Source: Micromonospora olivasterospora (GTDB lineage: Bacteria; Actinomycetota; Actinomycetes; Mycobacteriales; Micromonosporaceae). From it: a stretch of DNA of 64,000 bases. The stretch is taken from the NCBI RefSeq assembly GCF_007830265.1, contig NZ_VLKE01000001.1, forward strand, positions 5,456,001 through 5,520,000, in the 5' to 3' direction. The translations under genes were made by a program, and so were the position numbers. Below are positions 20,197-29,699 of this stretch, one piece after another (the stretch's first letter is position 1; every line of letters starts with the position of its first letter). The notes below the pieces were generated by a model, which was not told where the DNA came from, searched no databases, and saw only the letters and a program-made list of their open reading frames with translations.

Positions 20197-21204
20197 TCAC
20201 TCGCCGCCGCCTGGTGCGCCGATCTCGATCATCCGCTGCACCGACGCCCGGGCCCGTACGGCGATATCGTGATCAACCTTGACCTCGTCGGTGCCTTCGC
20301 GGAGCGCGCGCAGCAGAGCGGCCGGCGTGATCATCTTCATGAACCGGCATGACGCGCGGTCGTTCACCGCACGGAACTCGGTGGCTGGCGCGGCCTTGCG
20401 TAGCTGGTGCAGCATGCCAACCTCGGTAGCGACCAGCACCGTGCCGGTGCCGGTCGTACGCGCTGCCTCGACCATGCCGCTGGTGGACAGGATGTGGACC
20501 TTCTCCCGCGGCACCACGCCCTCTCCGACGAGGTACAACGCCGATGTCGCGCATCCACACTCCGGATGGATGTACAGGTCGGCAGTCGGATGCGCAGCCG
20601 CACGCGCGGCGAGTTCCGGACCGTTGATGCCGGCGTGGACGTGACACTCACCGGCCCAGACGTGCAAGTTCGCCCGGCCCGTCTCCCGTTTCACATGAGC
20701 GCCGAGGAACTGATCCGGGCAGAACAGCACCGCCCGATCCGGCGGGATGGAAGCGACCACATCCACAGCATTGGACGACGTGCAGCAGATGTCGGTCTCG
20801 GCCTTCACGGCAGCGGTCGTGTTCACGTAAGACACGACAGCCGCCCCGGGGTGCTCACGTTTCCACGCACGCAGTTGGTCGACGGTGATCGAGTCGGCCA
20901 GCGAGCATCCCGCGCGCGCGTCGGGGATGAGCACCGTCTTTTCCGGTGCCAAGATCTTGGCGGTCTCGGCCATGAAGTGCACACCACAAAAGACGATGGT
21001 GGCTGCACCGCTCGTGGCCGCGATCCGCGACAGGGCAAGGGAGTCGCCGACGTGATCGGCCACGTCCTGGATTTCTGGTAGCTGGTAGTTGTGTGCCAGT
21101 AGCACCGCGTCGCGTTCCCGCGCCAGGGCGCGGACCTCCTCCGCCCAGGTGCTGTCGGGCTCCAGTTGCCCGGATGGTGAGTTGTCCTGGGCTGCGGCAC
21201 CCAT
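20197..21204 (-). CDS. nadA: Quinolinate synthase
   Basis: A 335-residue NadA. It makes quinolinate from iminoaspartate and dihydroxyacetone phosphate with a [4Fe-4S] cluster. Cluster-type Cys occur in [19 protein letters not shown] and HPECGC. Other family signatures are [21 protein letters not shown] and STSGMV. The ATG at 21204 follows GAGGAGGGCCCA. Neither nadB nor nadC, its usual neighbours in actinobacteria, is adjacent; instead IMPase and UbiD genes are. This suggests a second, pathway-specific NadA feeding quinolinate into specialised metabolism, but a displaced housekeeping copy cannot be excluded. Confidence 0.93.
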   Translation of the reverse strand: MGAAAQDNSPSGQLEPDSTWAEEVRALARERDAVLLAHNYQLPEIQDVADHVGDSLALSRIAATSGAATIVFCGVHFMAETAKILAPEKTVLIPDARAGCSLADSITVDQLRAWKREHPGAAVVSYVNTTAAVKAETDICCTSSNAVDVVASIPPDRAVLFCPDQFLGAHVKRETGRANLHVWAGECHVHAGINGPELAARAAAHPTADLYIHPECGCATSALYLVGEGVVPREKVHILSTSGMVEAARTTGTGTVLVATEVGMLHQLRKAAPATEFRAVNDRASCRFMKMITPAALLRALREGTDEVKVDHDIAVRARASVQRMIEIGAPGGGE

Positions 21205-21396
21205 TGGGCCCTCCTCAGACCGAGCACTCCGCAGTGGAGGGCTCAACGCTCGCGGACGTCTGTCCTTTCTCGGCGGCTTCAGGTGCATGCCAACGGCTCA
21301 GGTCTGGGCGTATCCAGACATTCGGCGCTCGCTTGGCCCTGCCGGCCTGCCCCCCGCGAAACTGCTGGCCAGTCGATCACGCGGTCCTGCGGACTG

Positions 21397-22320
21397 TCAA
21401 TCATGCTGGTGCCAGAGAAATGGCGCCCACGCCGCTCGCGAGGCGCCCGTACGCAATGTTTTGACTCTTTTGGCGAGCTCCCGTCCCGCTTTGTCGTCCT
21501 GATCTGCATTCTGCGCGAGCCAGGTGACCATCTCGACCTCGAGAGCGTCCGCCAGCAGACCATATCCAGGCCAGTGGCGCACATCGAAACCATATCCTTC
21601 CACGAATTCCCGATACTCGCCGGCCGAGTGCCATCCGAGCCGGTCGTAGTACACCGCGGCGGGCACGAGATCCAACTCACGCGGTCCCACCGCCACGGTA
21701 TCCAGATCGCCTAGCACCGGCCTGCCATGGTGGTCCCGGAAGACGTTGCACACGTTCGCGTCGCCATGGACGACGCCCGGCCGGAGTGGGAACTCAAGCC
21801 GGGCGTACCTGGCCGCCAGACGGTCCAGCAAAGCGCTGAGGAACAGCCTGTCCTCGTCGGCCAGCGCCGTCGCGTTCGCGAGACAGCAACGCGCTCGACG
21901 GAACGGGTCCGCATGGGGCAATGCGATGTCGGCAGGCGGCTCCAGAGCGTGCAGTTGCCGGAGGAGCGACGCCAACTCTGCCGGGGTGCCGTAGCTGATC
22001 TCGCCCGCCACCGATTCCCACAGCGTCACGAAATGGTCGCCGATGCGCAGTGGCTGAGCTATCTCGAGCGGACGAACCGCGGGAACCGGCGACCCCGCCA
22101 GCCATCTGGCGACCTTGATCTCCCGCTCGGCCTCGGCCGCGCGGGCGTCTCCCCGCCCGACTCGCGCCACGACAGTTCGTGAGGAGAGCCAGAACACCGC
22201 GTTCTCACCGAGACGGATCAGTTCTCCGCCGGAAGGGCTCACGTGAATCGTTGAGCATGCCTCGCGCAGAATCAGCCATGCGCGCTCTGCGTCGAAGGAG
22301 TCGCCCGGGACCTGCGCCAT
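21397..22320 (-). CDS. Aminoglycoside phosphotransferase (APH) family kinase
   Basis: A 307-residue kinase. It shows the N-terminal nucleotide region (ELIRLGENAVFWLSSRTVVARVGRG), the Brenner motif VVHGDANVCNVF (catalytic Asp) and the metal-binding LGDLDTVAVGPRELDL in the DFG position. The family phosphorylates aminoglycosides, homoserine, choline or other small molecules. Next to NadA, IMPase and a HAD phosphatase it could protect the host by phosphorylating a product, or activate an intermediate. Its start at 22320 is an ATG (MAQVPGDSFDAERAW). Confidence 0.85.
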   Translation of the reverse strand: MAQVPGDSFDAERAWLILREACSTIHVSPSGGELIRLGENAVFWLSSRTVVARVGRGDARAAEAEREIKVARWLAGSPVPAVRPLEIAQPLRIGDHFVTLWESVAGEISYGTPAELASLLRQLHALEPPADIALPHADPFRRARCCLANATALADEDRLFLSALLDRLAARYARLEFPLRPGVVHGDANVCNVFRDHHGRPVLGDLDTVAVGPRELDLVPAAVYYDRLGWHSAGEYREFVEGYGFDVRHWPGYGLLADALEVEMVTWLAQNADQDDKAGRELAKRVKTLRTGASRAAWAPFLWHQHD

Positions 22321-22999
22321 AGGCCGTCCTTTGTCGGTCCGCGACGCGTTCGCGGTTTCGCCGTTGCACGAGCCCCTCGCGATACCGCCGGCGGGTGAAG
22401 CGCTCAGGGCTATAACGACGGCGACGGAACTCGCGCGTTGTGGTCAGTATGCCCAGAGACAATAAGGCAGGTGCCAACCGGGCAGAACCCCGGCTACGTT
22501 CCCGGCCTGCTGCGCGCGACCCGGCGGGTCCGGGGCACTCGCCTCCTTGCTCTGTGGCGACAGAACGTGTTCGGGCTGGTCTGATTCCGTAGCCGCAGTG
22601 TCGGCGTCTCCCGAATCGGCCCAGCGATCCGGTCTGTCGCGCGGCATACCTACCGCTGCCACGACGAGGCGTTGGCGGTGCTGGCCGCAGGCTCCGGGCC
22701 TGACCGCAAACCCGGACGGAGACGGCGCCGGGGCCTGCCCAAATGGGCAGATATGGAAACCCCGGCCCGGCCGTTTCGTCGTATTCGTCAGTTACATCAT
22801 GGAATCGATAAGCAGCCTTCTCCTGTTTTTGTGTGCATACACTGGCAAGCCATCACCAAACCGGACGGACGGAATCGGTCGGGTTCCTTACAGATCGCAG
22901 CTGGTGCCGGTGCCGAAGCCTCGCCCGAGAAAGGCCGCGGACATTGCTTGACGACCAACAGGCGCGTGGGTAGCTTGTGTCCCCAGGGATGGGAGTTTC
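22321..22999. other. Long gap without a convincing gene
   Basis: About 680 bp between the divergent kinase and PPOX genes. Several short frames are open, but none has family-like sequence or a good start. It must contain the promoters of both flanking genes; no clear -10/-35 or operator was recognised. A decayed gene is possible (for example the Arg-rich stretch near 22672-22760). Confidence 0.4.
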
Positions 23000-23425
23000 A
23001 TGGGTAACAATAGCCTCGAAACCGGCCGCGTAGCGATATGCCCAGCACATCTAGAGAAGATGGCACGGCTCTTCGGGGCCCCGATAATCGCGTCACTGTC
23101 TACGATAAGTCCGCTCGGACAACCGCAGTCCAGTCCCTTGTGGGTCAAGTTCGACGATGGGGAAGTTCTGTTCTCCACGGCGGCGAACCGGCTGAAAGTC
23201 CGCTACATGCGGGCTAACCCCCGGGTCAGCCTTCTGGCGTGGGATCCGAATATCCCGGGTAGCTACATCGAAGTACGTGGCACTGCGTCGATGTCGTCTG
23301 AGGGAGCGATGGAGTTGATCGACGAACTGTCGCTCGCCTACCGCGGCACACACTGGGCCCCCCAGCCGGGTGAGACGCGGGTCCTGGTGCGCGTAACCCC
23401 GACGAAGACCTTCTCACGGGCCTGA
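23000..23425 (+). CDS. PPOX-family flavin/F420-dependent protein
   Basis: A 141-residue split-barrel protein related to pyridoxamine-phosphate oxidase-like and F420-dependent enzymes: APIIASLSTISPLGQPQSSPLWVKFDDGEVLFSTA, KVRYMRANPRVSLLAWDP and YIEVRGTASM. The ATG at 23000 is preceded by GGGAG. Such proteins reduce or oxidise small molecules with FMN or F420; the substrate is unknown. A HAD-family gene follows 44 bp downstream on the same strand. Confidence 0.85.
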   Translation: MGNNSLETGRVAICPAHLEKMARLFGAPIIASLSTISPLGQPQSSPLWVKFDDGEVLFSTAANRLKVRYMRANPRVSLLAWDPNIPGSYIEVRGTASMSSEGAMELIDELSLAYRGTHWAPQPGETRVLVRVTPTKTFSRA

Positions 23426-23469
23426 AGTCCGTTCCACCGAGCAAACCCATCGCGCGACGAGGAGGGCAC

Positions 23470-24165
23470 GTGCGAGGTACGGTCCAAGCAGTGCTGTTCG
23501 ATGTCGACGACACGCTCATCGACTACGCAGGTGCGGAGCACGACGGAATCGTCAGCTACCTCCGCTCGCTCGGTGTGGAGGGTGATCTCAATGCGGCGGC
23601 AGCCAGGTTCGGGGAGCTACAAGCGTTCCACTTCAACCGATTCCTCGCGGGCCGGACCGACTACGTGGGGCAGGCGCGCTCACTCGCAGCGGACATGATG
23701 GCCTGGATGAAAGCGCCCTCGATACCCGATCCCTACCGCTGGTTCCTGGGCTATCGAGAGCGTTACGAGGCGTCGCTGCGGCTTTTCCCCGATGTCCTCG
23801 ATGGGCTCGCCTCATTAGGCGACGTGCCCCTGGGAATCGTGACCAACAGCGACACCGCCTTCTCCCGGGTCAAGCTCCAGCGGGTCGGTCTGCTCTCCCG
23901 GTTCAGGTGTGTTGTCGGCGTCGACGCGGCGGGAGCGTCGAAACCGCATCCCCGCATCTTCCACACGGGCTGCGCGGCATTGGGGTATCCACCGGCGGTA
24001 ACCGCGTACGTGGGCGACAACAAGCTTGGAGACGCGGCGGCCGCCGACGAGGCCGGTCTCCTTGGCGTGTGGGTCAACAGGTCCGGTGCCGGTGAGGACG
24101 GTGTGACGGACCTCCGGCATCTCGCTGCGGTTCTCAAACTGGCGGAAGTTTCCCATTTCTCATGA
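23470..24165 (+). CDS. HAD-superfamily phosphatase
   Basis: A 231-residue protein from GTG 23470 behind GAGGAGGG. Motif I is FDVDDTLIDY (nucleophile Asp), motif II lies in VTNSDTAFS, the motif III Lys is in KPHPRIF, and motif IV is VGDNKLGDAAAADEAG. A helical cap sits between motifs I and II. It resembles HAD-IA phosphatases that dephosphorylate small metabolites. Last gene of the lower-GC island. Confidence 0.88.
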   Translation: MRGTVQAVLFDVDDTLIDYAGAEHDGIVSYLRSLGVEGDLNAAAARFGELQAFHFNRFLAGRTDYVGQARSLAADMMAWMKAPSIPDPYRWFLGYRERYEASLRLFPDVLDGLASLGDVPLGIVTNSDTAFSRVKLQRVGLLSRFRCVVGVDAAGASKPHPRIFHTGCAALGYPPAVTAYVGDNKLGDAAAADEAGLLGVWVNRSGAGEDGVTDLRHLAAVLKLAEVSHFS

Positions 24166-24281
24166 TCGCCTCTGGCCTTCGTGCCGGCGGTGTGGTGCTC
24201 CCGTAGCCGGGTCACTCCCTTCCCCTCCGGTAGTGGCCCCTGACCTCCTCGTCGAGCTGGGTCGCGGTGGCGTCCGTTAGA

Positions 24282-24527
24282 TTAGCCGGCGGCAGCCAGG
24301 TGGGCCCCCAACCGGCGGAGGGTCTCGGCGGTGGCGATCGCGTCGCTGCGGGCGCTGCCGTGCCGCCCGTCGCCACTGTAGAGGCTCGGGTCGGCCACCG
24401 CCGGATGGTCGGTCAGGTGCACGTGCAGGGTGCCGAACCGCTCGGCCAGCCGGCGGGTGCGCGCCGAGAGCCGGCGCATCCGCTCGCCGAGGCCCGCCCG
24501 CAGCCGCTCGGGGACCGCCGGGCTGAC
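24282..24527 (-). pseudogene. C-terminal piece of an SGNH/GDSL hydrolase
   Basis: The last 81 residues of a continuous frame read AERFGTLHVHLTDHPAVADPSLYSGDGRHGSARSDAIATAETLRRLG, the usual end of SGNH hydrolases with the catalytic His in DGRHGS. The catalytic N-terminal half is missing. Directly upstream and in frame is the 166-bp tnpB fragment, so this is one third of a mosaic gene. Confidence 0.7.
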
Positions 24528-24693
24528 GTCGACGGCGAACGTCACGAACCAACGGCCGTCCGGGTCACGGGACACCGTCACCGTCGTCGGATCCAACCCG
24601 GCCACGTCCACGCCGGGCCACGACCACACGAACCGCAGCACACCCGGTGTCTTCCCCAACGTCAGGTTCCCGCCACGCATCCGCAACGCCGAC
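24528..24693 (-). repeat. 166-bp tnpB fragment inside mosaic gene
   Basis: Matches 14473-14638 at 164 of 166 bases (differences in the codons before W-F-V-T and in GTGAC[C/G]TTC) in opposite genome orientation. It has neither start nor stop of tnpB and is in frame with both neighbours. Sequence identity ends sharply at GTCGGCG on one side and GTCGAC on the other. Confidence 0.92.
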
Positions 24694-25830
24694 TGGGCGG
24701 TCAGCTCGGGCTGGCCGTGATAGCCGACGAAGCTGAGCTTCGTGCGTACCCACACCTCGCCGTCGACGCCCGACGGCAGCACGCTGCCGTCCTCGCCCCG
24801 GATCTCGACGCTCACGTCTCCGTACGGCCGGCCGCAGGAGCGCAGCCGCTCCGGGTGCTCCGGGTCCTCGGTCAGCCCCGGCTGGGCGCAGATCACGACG
24901 GCCTCGCTGAGCCCGTACACGATGCGCAGGCACGGGCCGAAGCGCGCGATCGCCTGGCGCAACCGGGCGGGCGCGGCGGGCCCGGCGCCCACGTTGAACA
25001 TGAACATGTGGGAGAAGTCCGCGCCGTCCAGGTCCGGGTGGTCGAGCACCTCGTAGAGCGTCGGCGGGGTGACGAACGTGGAGGTGAGCCGCTCCCGGTC
25101 GACGGTGGCGATGAACGCCGCCGGGTCCCACTGCTCGCGCAGGAACAGCACCCCGCCGGTGAACAGGTTGAGCAGCGTGGTGATCTGGCCGCTGGCCAGC
25201 CACATCGGCGAGTGGGACAGGTGCCGCAGCAGCGGGAACCCGGCGGCCCGGAAGTCGGCGGCGAGGGCGAGGATCTGCGCATAGAAGCTCTGCCGGTGGT
25301 GCACCAGCTTCGGCGTGCCGGTGGTGCCGCTGGTCTGCAGGAACGACTCCGGCTCCGGCGCGTCGCCGGGCGGCCCGGCCGCCGCGTCGGCGGCGGCGGT
25401 GAGGTCCGGGCCGGCGCCGCCGGGGCCGAGGCAGAGCACCGGTACGCCGGGCAGCCCGGCCGCGATCTGGTCGCCGAGCCCGTCGGCGGCGCGGGCGTCG
25501 TAGACGAACGCCTCGGGGCGGGACAGCCGGACGAAGTCGTCGACCTCGCGGCGGAGGTGACCGGGGCGATCCACATCGTCCGGCAGCCGAGCAGGTGCAG
25601 GGCCAGCTGGAGCAGCGGCCCCTCGACGACGTTGCCGAGCATCACCAGCACCGCGCCGGCCGGACGCCGCCGCGGGCCAGGGCGGACGCGAGGGCGCGCA
25701 CCTCGGCGGCCACGTCCACGTACGTCAGCCGGCGCCCGCCGCCCACCAGCGCCTCCCGGTCGCCGAAGTCGGCGAACAGTTCCAGCGCGCGGTGCACGTA
25801 GGTGGTCGGTCGGTCGGACCCGTCAGTCAT
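24694..25830 (-). pseudogene. AMP-dependent acyl-CoA ligase/synthetase, truncated and frameshifted
   Basis: The N-terminal 370 or so residues of an ANL-superfamily ligase are present: REALVGGGRRLTYVDVAAEV, the P-loop-like FLQTSGTTGTPKLVHH, FNVGAGPAAPARLRQ, YGLSEA and GEVWVRTKLSFVGYHGQPELTAQ. The C-terminal hinge and lid domain is replaced by the tnpB fragment. Two single-base losses break the frame, near 25657 (CC run) and at 25563-25566 (GGGG run). The starting ATG is at 25830. It would have activated an organic acid; the gene reads away from the SGNH/P450 operon that starts at 26124. Confidence 0.8.
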
Positions 25831-26123
25831 CGCCAGCCGTTACCTTTCCGTGTGATCGGCGCCGCGAGGGGCGTCCGGGCAGCTCAGGGCCAGGACGCGG
25901 CGACGGTGGCGCGCGCGTGGGCGACCCCGCCGTCGTCACTGGCGAGCCTAGGCCGACGGGCCGGCGCGGCACAGGGCCGATCGGTGCCCCCCGCCGCCCC
26001 GACGGCATTTGACCTTGTCGATCAGGTTGATTGATGCCTGTCAGATGCCTGGCTAGGTTTCAGGACCATCGTCCAGGCGGCGCCGTCAGCGGACGGCCCT
26101 GGGCTGCCAACGATGGAGGTTCA

Positions 26124-27509
26124 ATGTCGACCCCGAAAAAGTGGCACATCATGACGGCTCCGAAGAGGTGGCAGCTCATAGCCGCCGCCACCACAGCCCT
26201 CGTCGTGGGGGCGCCGGCCCTGGTGGCCACCGCCGGCCCGGACACCGGGGAGCGCCGCGACGCCCCGGTGTGGGCGGGCAGCTGGGCCGCGGCGGTGACC
26301 CGGGGCAACACCGTCGGCCTGACCAACACCGGCCTCAACAACCAGAGCATCCGCATGATCGTCCACACCACGGTGGGCGGTCCCCGGCTGCGCGTCCGGC
26401 TGTCCAACCTCTACGGCGAGCAGGCGGTCAAGGTCGGCCGCGCCACGATCGCCCGCCCCGACGCGTCCACGCCGGACGATCTGTCCGACGTGGACGCCGG
26501 CAGCGTGCGGGAGCTGGCCTTCGACGGCTCGGCCTCGGCCGCCATGAACCGGGGCGCCGAACTGCTCAGCGACCCGCTCGACTTCCCCGTCGGCGAGCAG
26601 GAGGACCTGGTCGTCACGCTGTACTTCCCGGTGCTCACCGGCCCGGTCACGTTCCACGGAACGAACCGGCAGACCACCTTCATCGGCGCCACCGACCTCA
26701 CCGGGTCGGCCGCCGGGACCGGGTTCACCATCCGCCCCAACTGCTGCTGGATGTTCCTGTCCGGCATCGACGTGGAGCGGCGGCACAGCCCCGGCGCGGT
26801 GGTCGTCCTCGGCGACTCGATCGGCGACGGCAACGGCTCGACCGTCAACGCCAACAAGCGCTGGCCGGACCTGCTGGCCGACCGGCTGATCGACGCGCGC
26901 CCGGAGGTGCGCACCCCGGGCGTGCTCAACCTCAGCCTGGGCGGCAGCCGGCTCAACCACGAGGGCACCGAGCCCGGCACGGGCGGCTTCCCCGGCTACC
27001 ACGAGCTGGGCCCGAACGCCCTGGCCCGGCTCAACGAGGACGTCTTCCCGCAGACCGGGGTGCGTACGGTCGTCACCCACCTGGGCATCAACGACATCTG
27101 GATGACGGGCGACTCGGCCGAGGCCATCATCGCCTCGCTGCGGCAGATCAACCGCCAGGTCAAGGCGCGCGGCCTGACCAGCCTGGTGGCCACGCTCACC
27201 CCCTACGAGGGGCACGGCAACCCGGGCGTGTGGACGCCGGAGAAGGAGGCCACCCGCCAGGCCGTCAACGCGTACCTGCGCGGCAGCGACGAGTTCGACG
27301 GGGTGCTCGACTTCGACCAGGTGCTGCGCGACCCGGCGCAGCCCAGCCGGCTGCTGCCGGCGTACGACTCGGGCGATCACATCCACCCGAACGACCTGGG
27401 CAACCAGGCGCTGGCCGACGCGGTCCCGCTGCGCCTGCTCGGTCTGACACCGTCGGGGCGGCGGGGACCCCGCCGCCCCGACATCCGATTCCTGGGGAGG
27501 AAGCGCCAC
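26124..27509 (+). CDS. Secreted SGNH/GDSL hydrolase (frame runs on into P450)
   Basis: The ATG at 26124 follows ATGGAGGTTCA. A signal peptide (KRWQLIAAATTALVVGAPALVATAG) is followed by an SGNH esterase: block I VVLGDSIGDGNGS, Gly block GGSRLN, block III HLGINDIWM and block V DHIHPNDLGNQALADA. The frame has no stop before the P450 gene, giving an apparent 868-residue fusion. A strong hairpin (27454-27480), an out-of-frame TGA at 27445, and a separate ribosome site and GTG for the P450 suggest that the real gene ends near 27447 and that a base is missing or extra. Confidence 0.75.
27454..27480 (+). terminator. Strong GC hairpin between SGNH and P450 reading regions
   Basis: A perfect inverted repeat with 13-bp arms (CGGGGCGGCGGGG and its complement) around a single A. 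It lies within the apparently fused frame but just after the expected end of the SGNH domain. It may be a terminator or attenuator. Such GC hairpins are also hard to sequence, which could explain a hidden frameshift here. Confidence 0.6.
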
Positions 27510-28727
27510 GTGGACGTCGAGAAGCTGCTGTCCGGCCTGTACAGCGACGAGGGCCGGCAGAACCCGTATCCCTTCTACGCGGCCCTGCACGAGCTGGGCC
27601 CGATCCGCGAGCTCCCGAACCGTCCCGAGCACAGCACCGTCAGCGCCGTCGCCGGGGGGTACGACGTGCTCGACCAGTTGCTGCGCGACCCCGAGTGGTA
27701 CAAGCAGTCCCCGCCCGGGTGGGAGGACGAGGAGATCCTGCGGACCTTCAACTCGTCGATGATGTTCATCAACCCGCCGGACCACACGCGGATGCGGGCG
27801 GTGTTCGCGAAGACGTTCACCCCGCGCCGGCTCGGCGAGCTGGAGCCGGTGATCGTCCGGGTCACCGACGCGATGCTGGACCGCATGGCCGAGGCCGGCG
27901 CGGGCGGCGCCGAGCTCGACTTCGTGGCCGACTTCGCGTACCCGATCCCCGCGCTGGTGATGGCCGAGTTCATCGGCCTGCCCGAGGCCGACCTGCCGTG
28001 GTACCGGCAGCGGGTCGACTGGATCGACGAGTTCATGGACGTCGCCGGGAAGACCCCGGAGCGGCTGGCCAGGGCGAACACCGCCGCCGCCGAGCTGCGC
28101 GGGTACTACCGGGAGTTGATCGCCGACCGCCGCAGGCGGCCCGGCGAGGACCTGATCAGCGGCCTGGTCGAGGCGCTCGACGGCGGTGGGGTGGACCTCA
28201 CCGAGGAGGAGCTGATCAGCAACCTGATCGTGCTGTTCAACGCCAGCTTCGTCACCACCGTCTACATGTTCAGCAACGGCCTGCCGCTGCTGCTGGCGCA
28301 CCCCGAGGTGGTGGCCGCGCTGCCCGGCGACGACGAGCTGACCCGGGGCTGCGTGGACGAGGTGTTGCGGATGGAGGCCCCCGTGCACTTCCTGGCCCGG
28401 GCGGCGCCGCGCGACACCGTCCTGCACGGCGTGCCGGTGGCCAAGGACGAGAACGTGCTGATGCTGATCGCCGCCGCGAACCGGGACCCGGCCCGCTTCC
28501 CCGGCCCCGACCGCTTCGACCCGCGCCGCGGCGGCCCGCCGTCGCTGGCCTTCGGCGTCGGCCTGCACTTCTGCCTCGGCTCGGCGGTGTCCCGCCTGGA
28601 GGGGCGGCTCGCCCTGCCCCGGCTGTTCGCCCGCTTCCCGAAGCTCCAGGTGACCGAGAAGCCGGTCTACAGCGGCAGCCTGTTCCTGCGCGGCATCGAC
28701 ACGATGTCCGTCACGACCGGCGGATAG
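27510..28727 (+). CDS. Cytochrome P450
   Basis: A 405-residue P450 from GTG 27510 behind GGGGAGG. It shows ExxR in EVLR, the heme-ligand Cys in FGVGLHFCLGSAVSRLEG and the PERF-like region FPGPDRFDPRR. The I-helix reads LFNASFVTTVYMFSNG, so the usual acidic residue before the conserved Thr pair is missing, as in some P450s acting on carrier-bound substrates. It is followed after 11 bp by an esterase gene. No ferredoxin gene is adjacent. Confidence 0.88.
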   Translation: MDVEKLLSGLYSDEGRQNPYPFYAALHELGPIRELPNRPEHSTVSAVAGGYDVLDQLLRDPEWYKQSPPGWEDEEILRTFNSSMMFINPPDHTRMRAVFAKTFTPRRLGELEPVIVRVTDAMLDRMAEAGAGGAELDFVADFAYPIPALVMAEFIGLPEADLPWYRQRVDWIDEFMDVAGKTPERLARANTAAAELRGYYRELIADRRRRPGEDLISGLVEALDGGGVDLTEEELISNLIVLFNASFVTTVYMFSNGLPLLLAHPEVVAALPGDDELTRGCVDEVLRMEAPVHFLARAAPRDTVLHGVPVAKDENVLMLIAAANRDPARFPGPDRFDPRRGGPPSLAFGVGLHFCLGSAVSRLEGRLALPRLFARFPKLQVTEKPVYSGSLFLRGIDTMSVTTGG

Positions 28728-28738
28728 GAGAGCTGGAC

Positions 28739-29699
28739 ATGCCCCTCGACCCGCAGGTGGTGGCGTACCGGGCCGCGCGGAAGACGGCCGGCGTCCCACC
28801 GCTGCACACGCAGAGCCTCGCCGAGGCGCGCGCCGCCGACCTGGCCGCCATCCGGGCCGGCGGCGGAGACGTCGAGCCGGTGCACGACGTCCGCGACGCC
28901 ACCGTGCCCGGCCCGGCCGGGGACCTGCCGGTACGCGTCTACCGGCCGGCCGCCGCCGGCCCGCTGCCCACCCTGGTCTACTTCTTCGGCGGCGGCTGGA
29001 CCCTGGGCAGCGTCGACACCGCCGACGGCATCTGCCGGCGGCTGGCCAACGCCACGGGATGCCAGGTGGTCACCGTCGGCTACCGGCTCGCCCCCCGAGC
29101 ACCCGTTCCCGGCGGCCGTGCACGACTGCCACGCCGCCGTGCGCCGGCTCGCCGAGCACGCCGACGAGTTCGGGGTGGACCCGGCCCGGCTGGCCGTCGG
29201 CGGGGACAGCGCCGGCGGCAACCTCGCCGCCGCCGTCACCCTGCTGTGCCGGGACGAGGGCACGGTCGCGCTCGCCGCCCAGCTGCTCGTCTACCCGAAC
29301 ACCGACCAGCGCGAGCGGGACGACCCGGCCGGTGAGCAGGACCCGCTGCTGTTCAACCGGCACTCCGTCGACTGGTACCGGGGGCACTACCTGCCCGACC
29401 ACGCCGCCGCCGCGGACCCGCTCGCCTCGCCGCTGCTCGCCGACGACCTGTCCGGCCTGCCGCCGGCCCTGGTCGTCACCGCCGAGTACGACCCGCTGCG
29501 CGACGAGGGGGAGGCGTACGCGCACCGGCTGCGCGCCGCCGGGGTGCCGGTCGAGCTGGCCCGCTACGACGGCATGATCCACGGATTCTTCGCCATGCCC
29601 GGGGCGTTCGACGCCGGGCGGCGGGCCCAGGACCGGGCCGCCGCCTTCCTCCGCGACCGGCTCGGGGTGACCGCCCCGATGGTACCGGCCGATGCCTGA
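28739..29699 (+). pseudogene. HSL-family alpha/beta hydrolase, one frameshift
   Basis: The ATG at 28739 follows AGGAGAGC. It reads PLDPQVVAYRAARK .. LVYFFGGGWTLGS (oxyanion-hole GGG) .. VGYRLAP; an extra C in the six-C run at 29091-29096 then shifts the frame. The remainder gives EHPFPAAVHD, the nucleophile GDSAGGN, YDPLRDEGE and the catalytic His in DGMIHGFF, to 29699. The repaired protein is about 319 residues, normal for the family. Probably an assembly error in a functional ester hydrolase. Confidence 0.85.

Noticed and set aside
21397..22320. APH-type kinase as a bona fide aminoglycoside resistance gene
   Set aside because: Family motifs are present, but the sequence does not match a known resistance subfamily that I can recognise, and APH folds serve many substrates.
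22672..23007. Open frame running into the PPOX start
   Set aside because: Arg-rich, no homology and no start signal; it ends just inside the PPOX gene in another frame.
24267..26012. Plus-strand open frame opposite the ligase mosaic
   Set aside because: Arg/Ala/Gly-rich shadow of the minus-strand ligase, tnpB fragment and SGNH remnant.
26121..28799. Long minus-strand frame opposite the SGNH/P450 genes
   Set aside because: Low-complexity shadow; the plus strand carries signal peptide, SGNH and P450 motifs.
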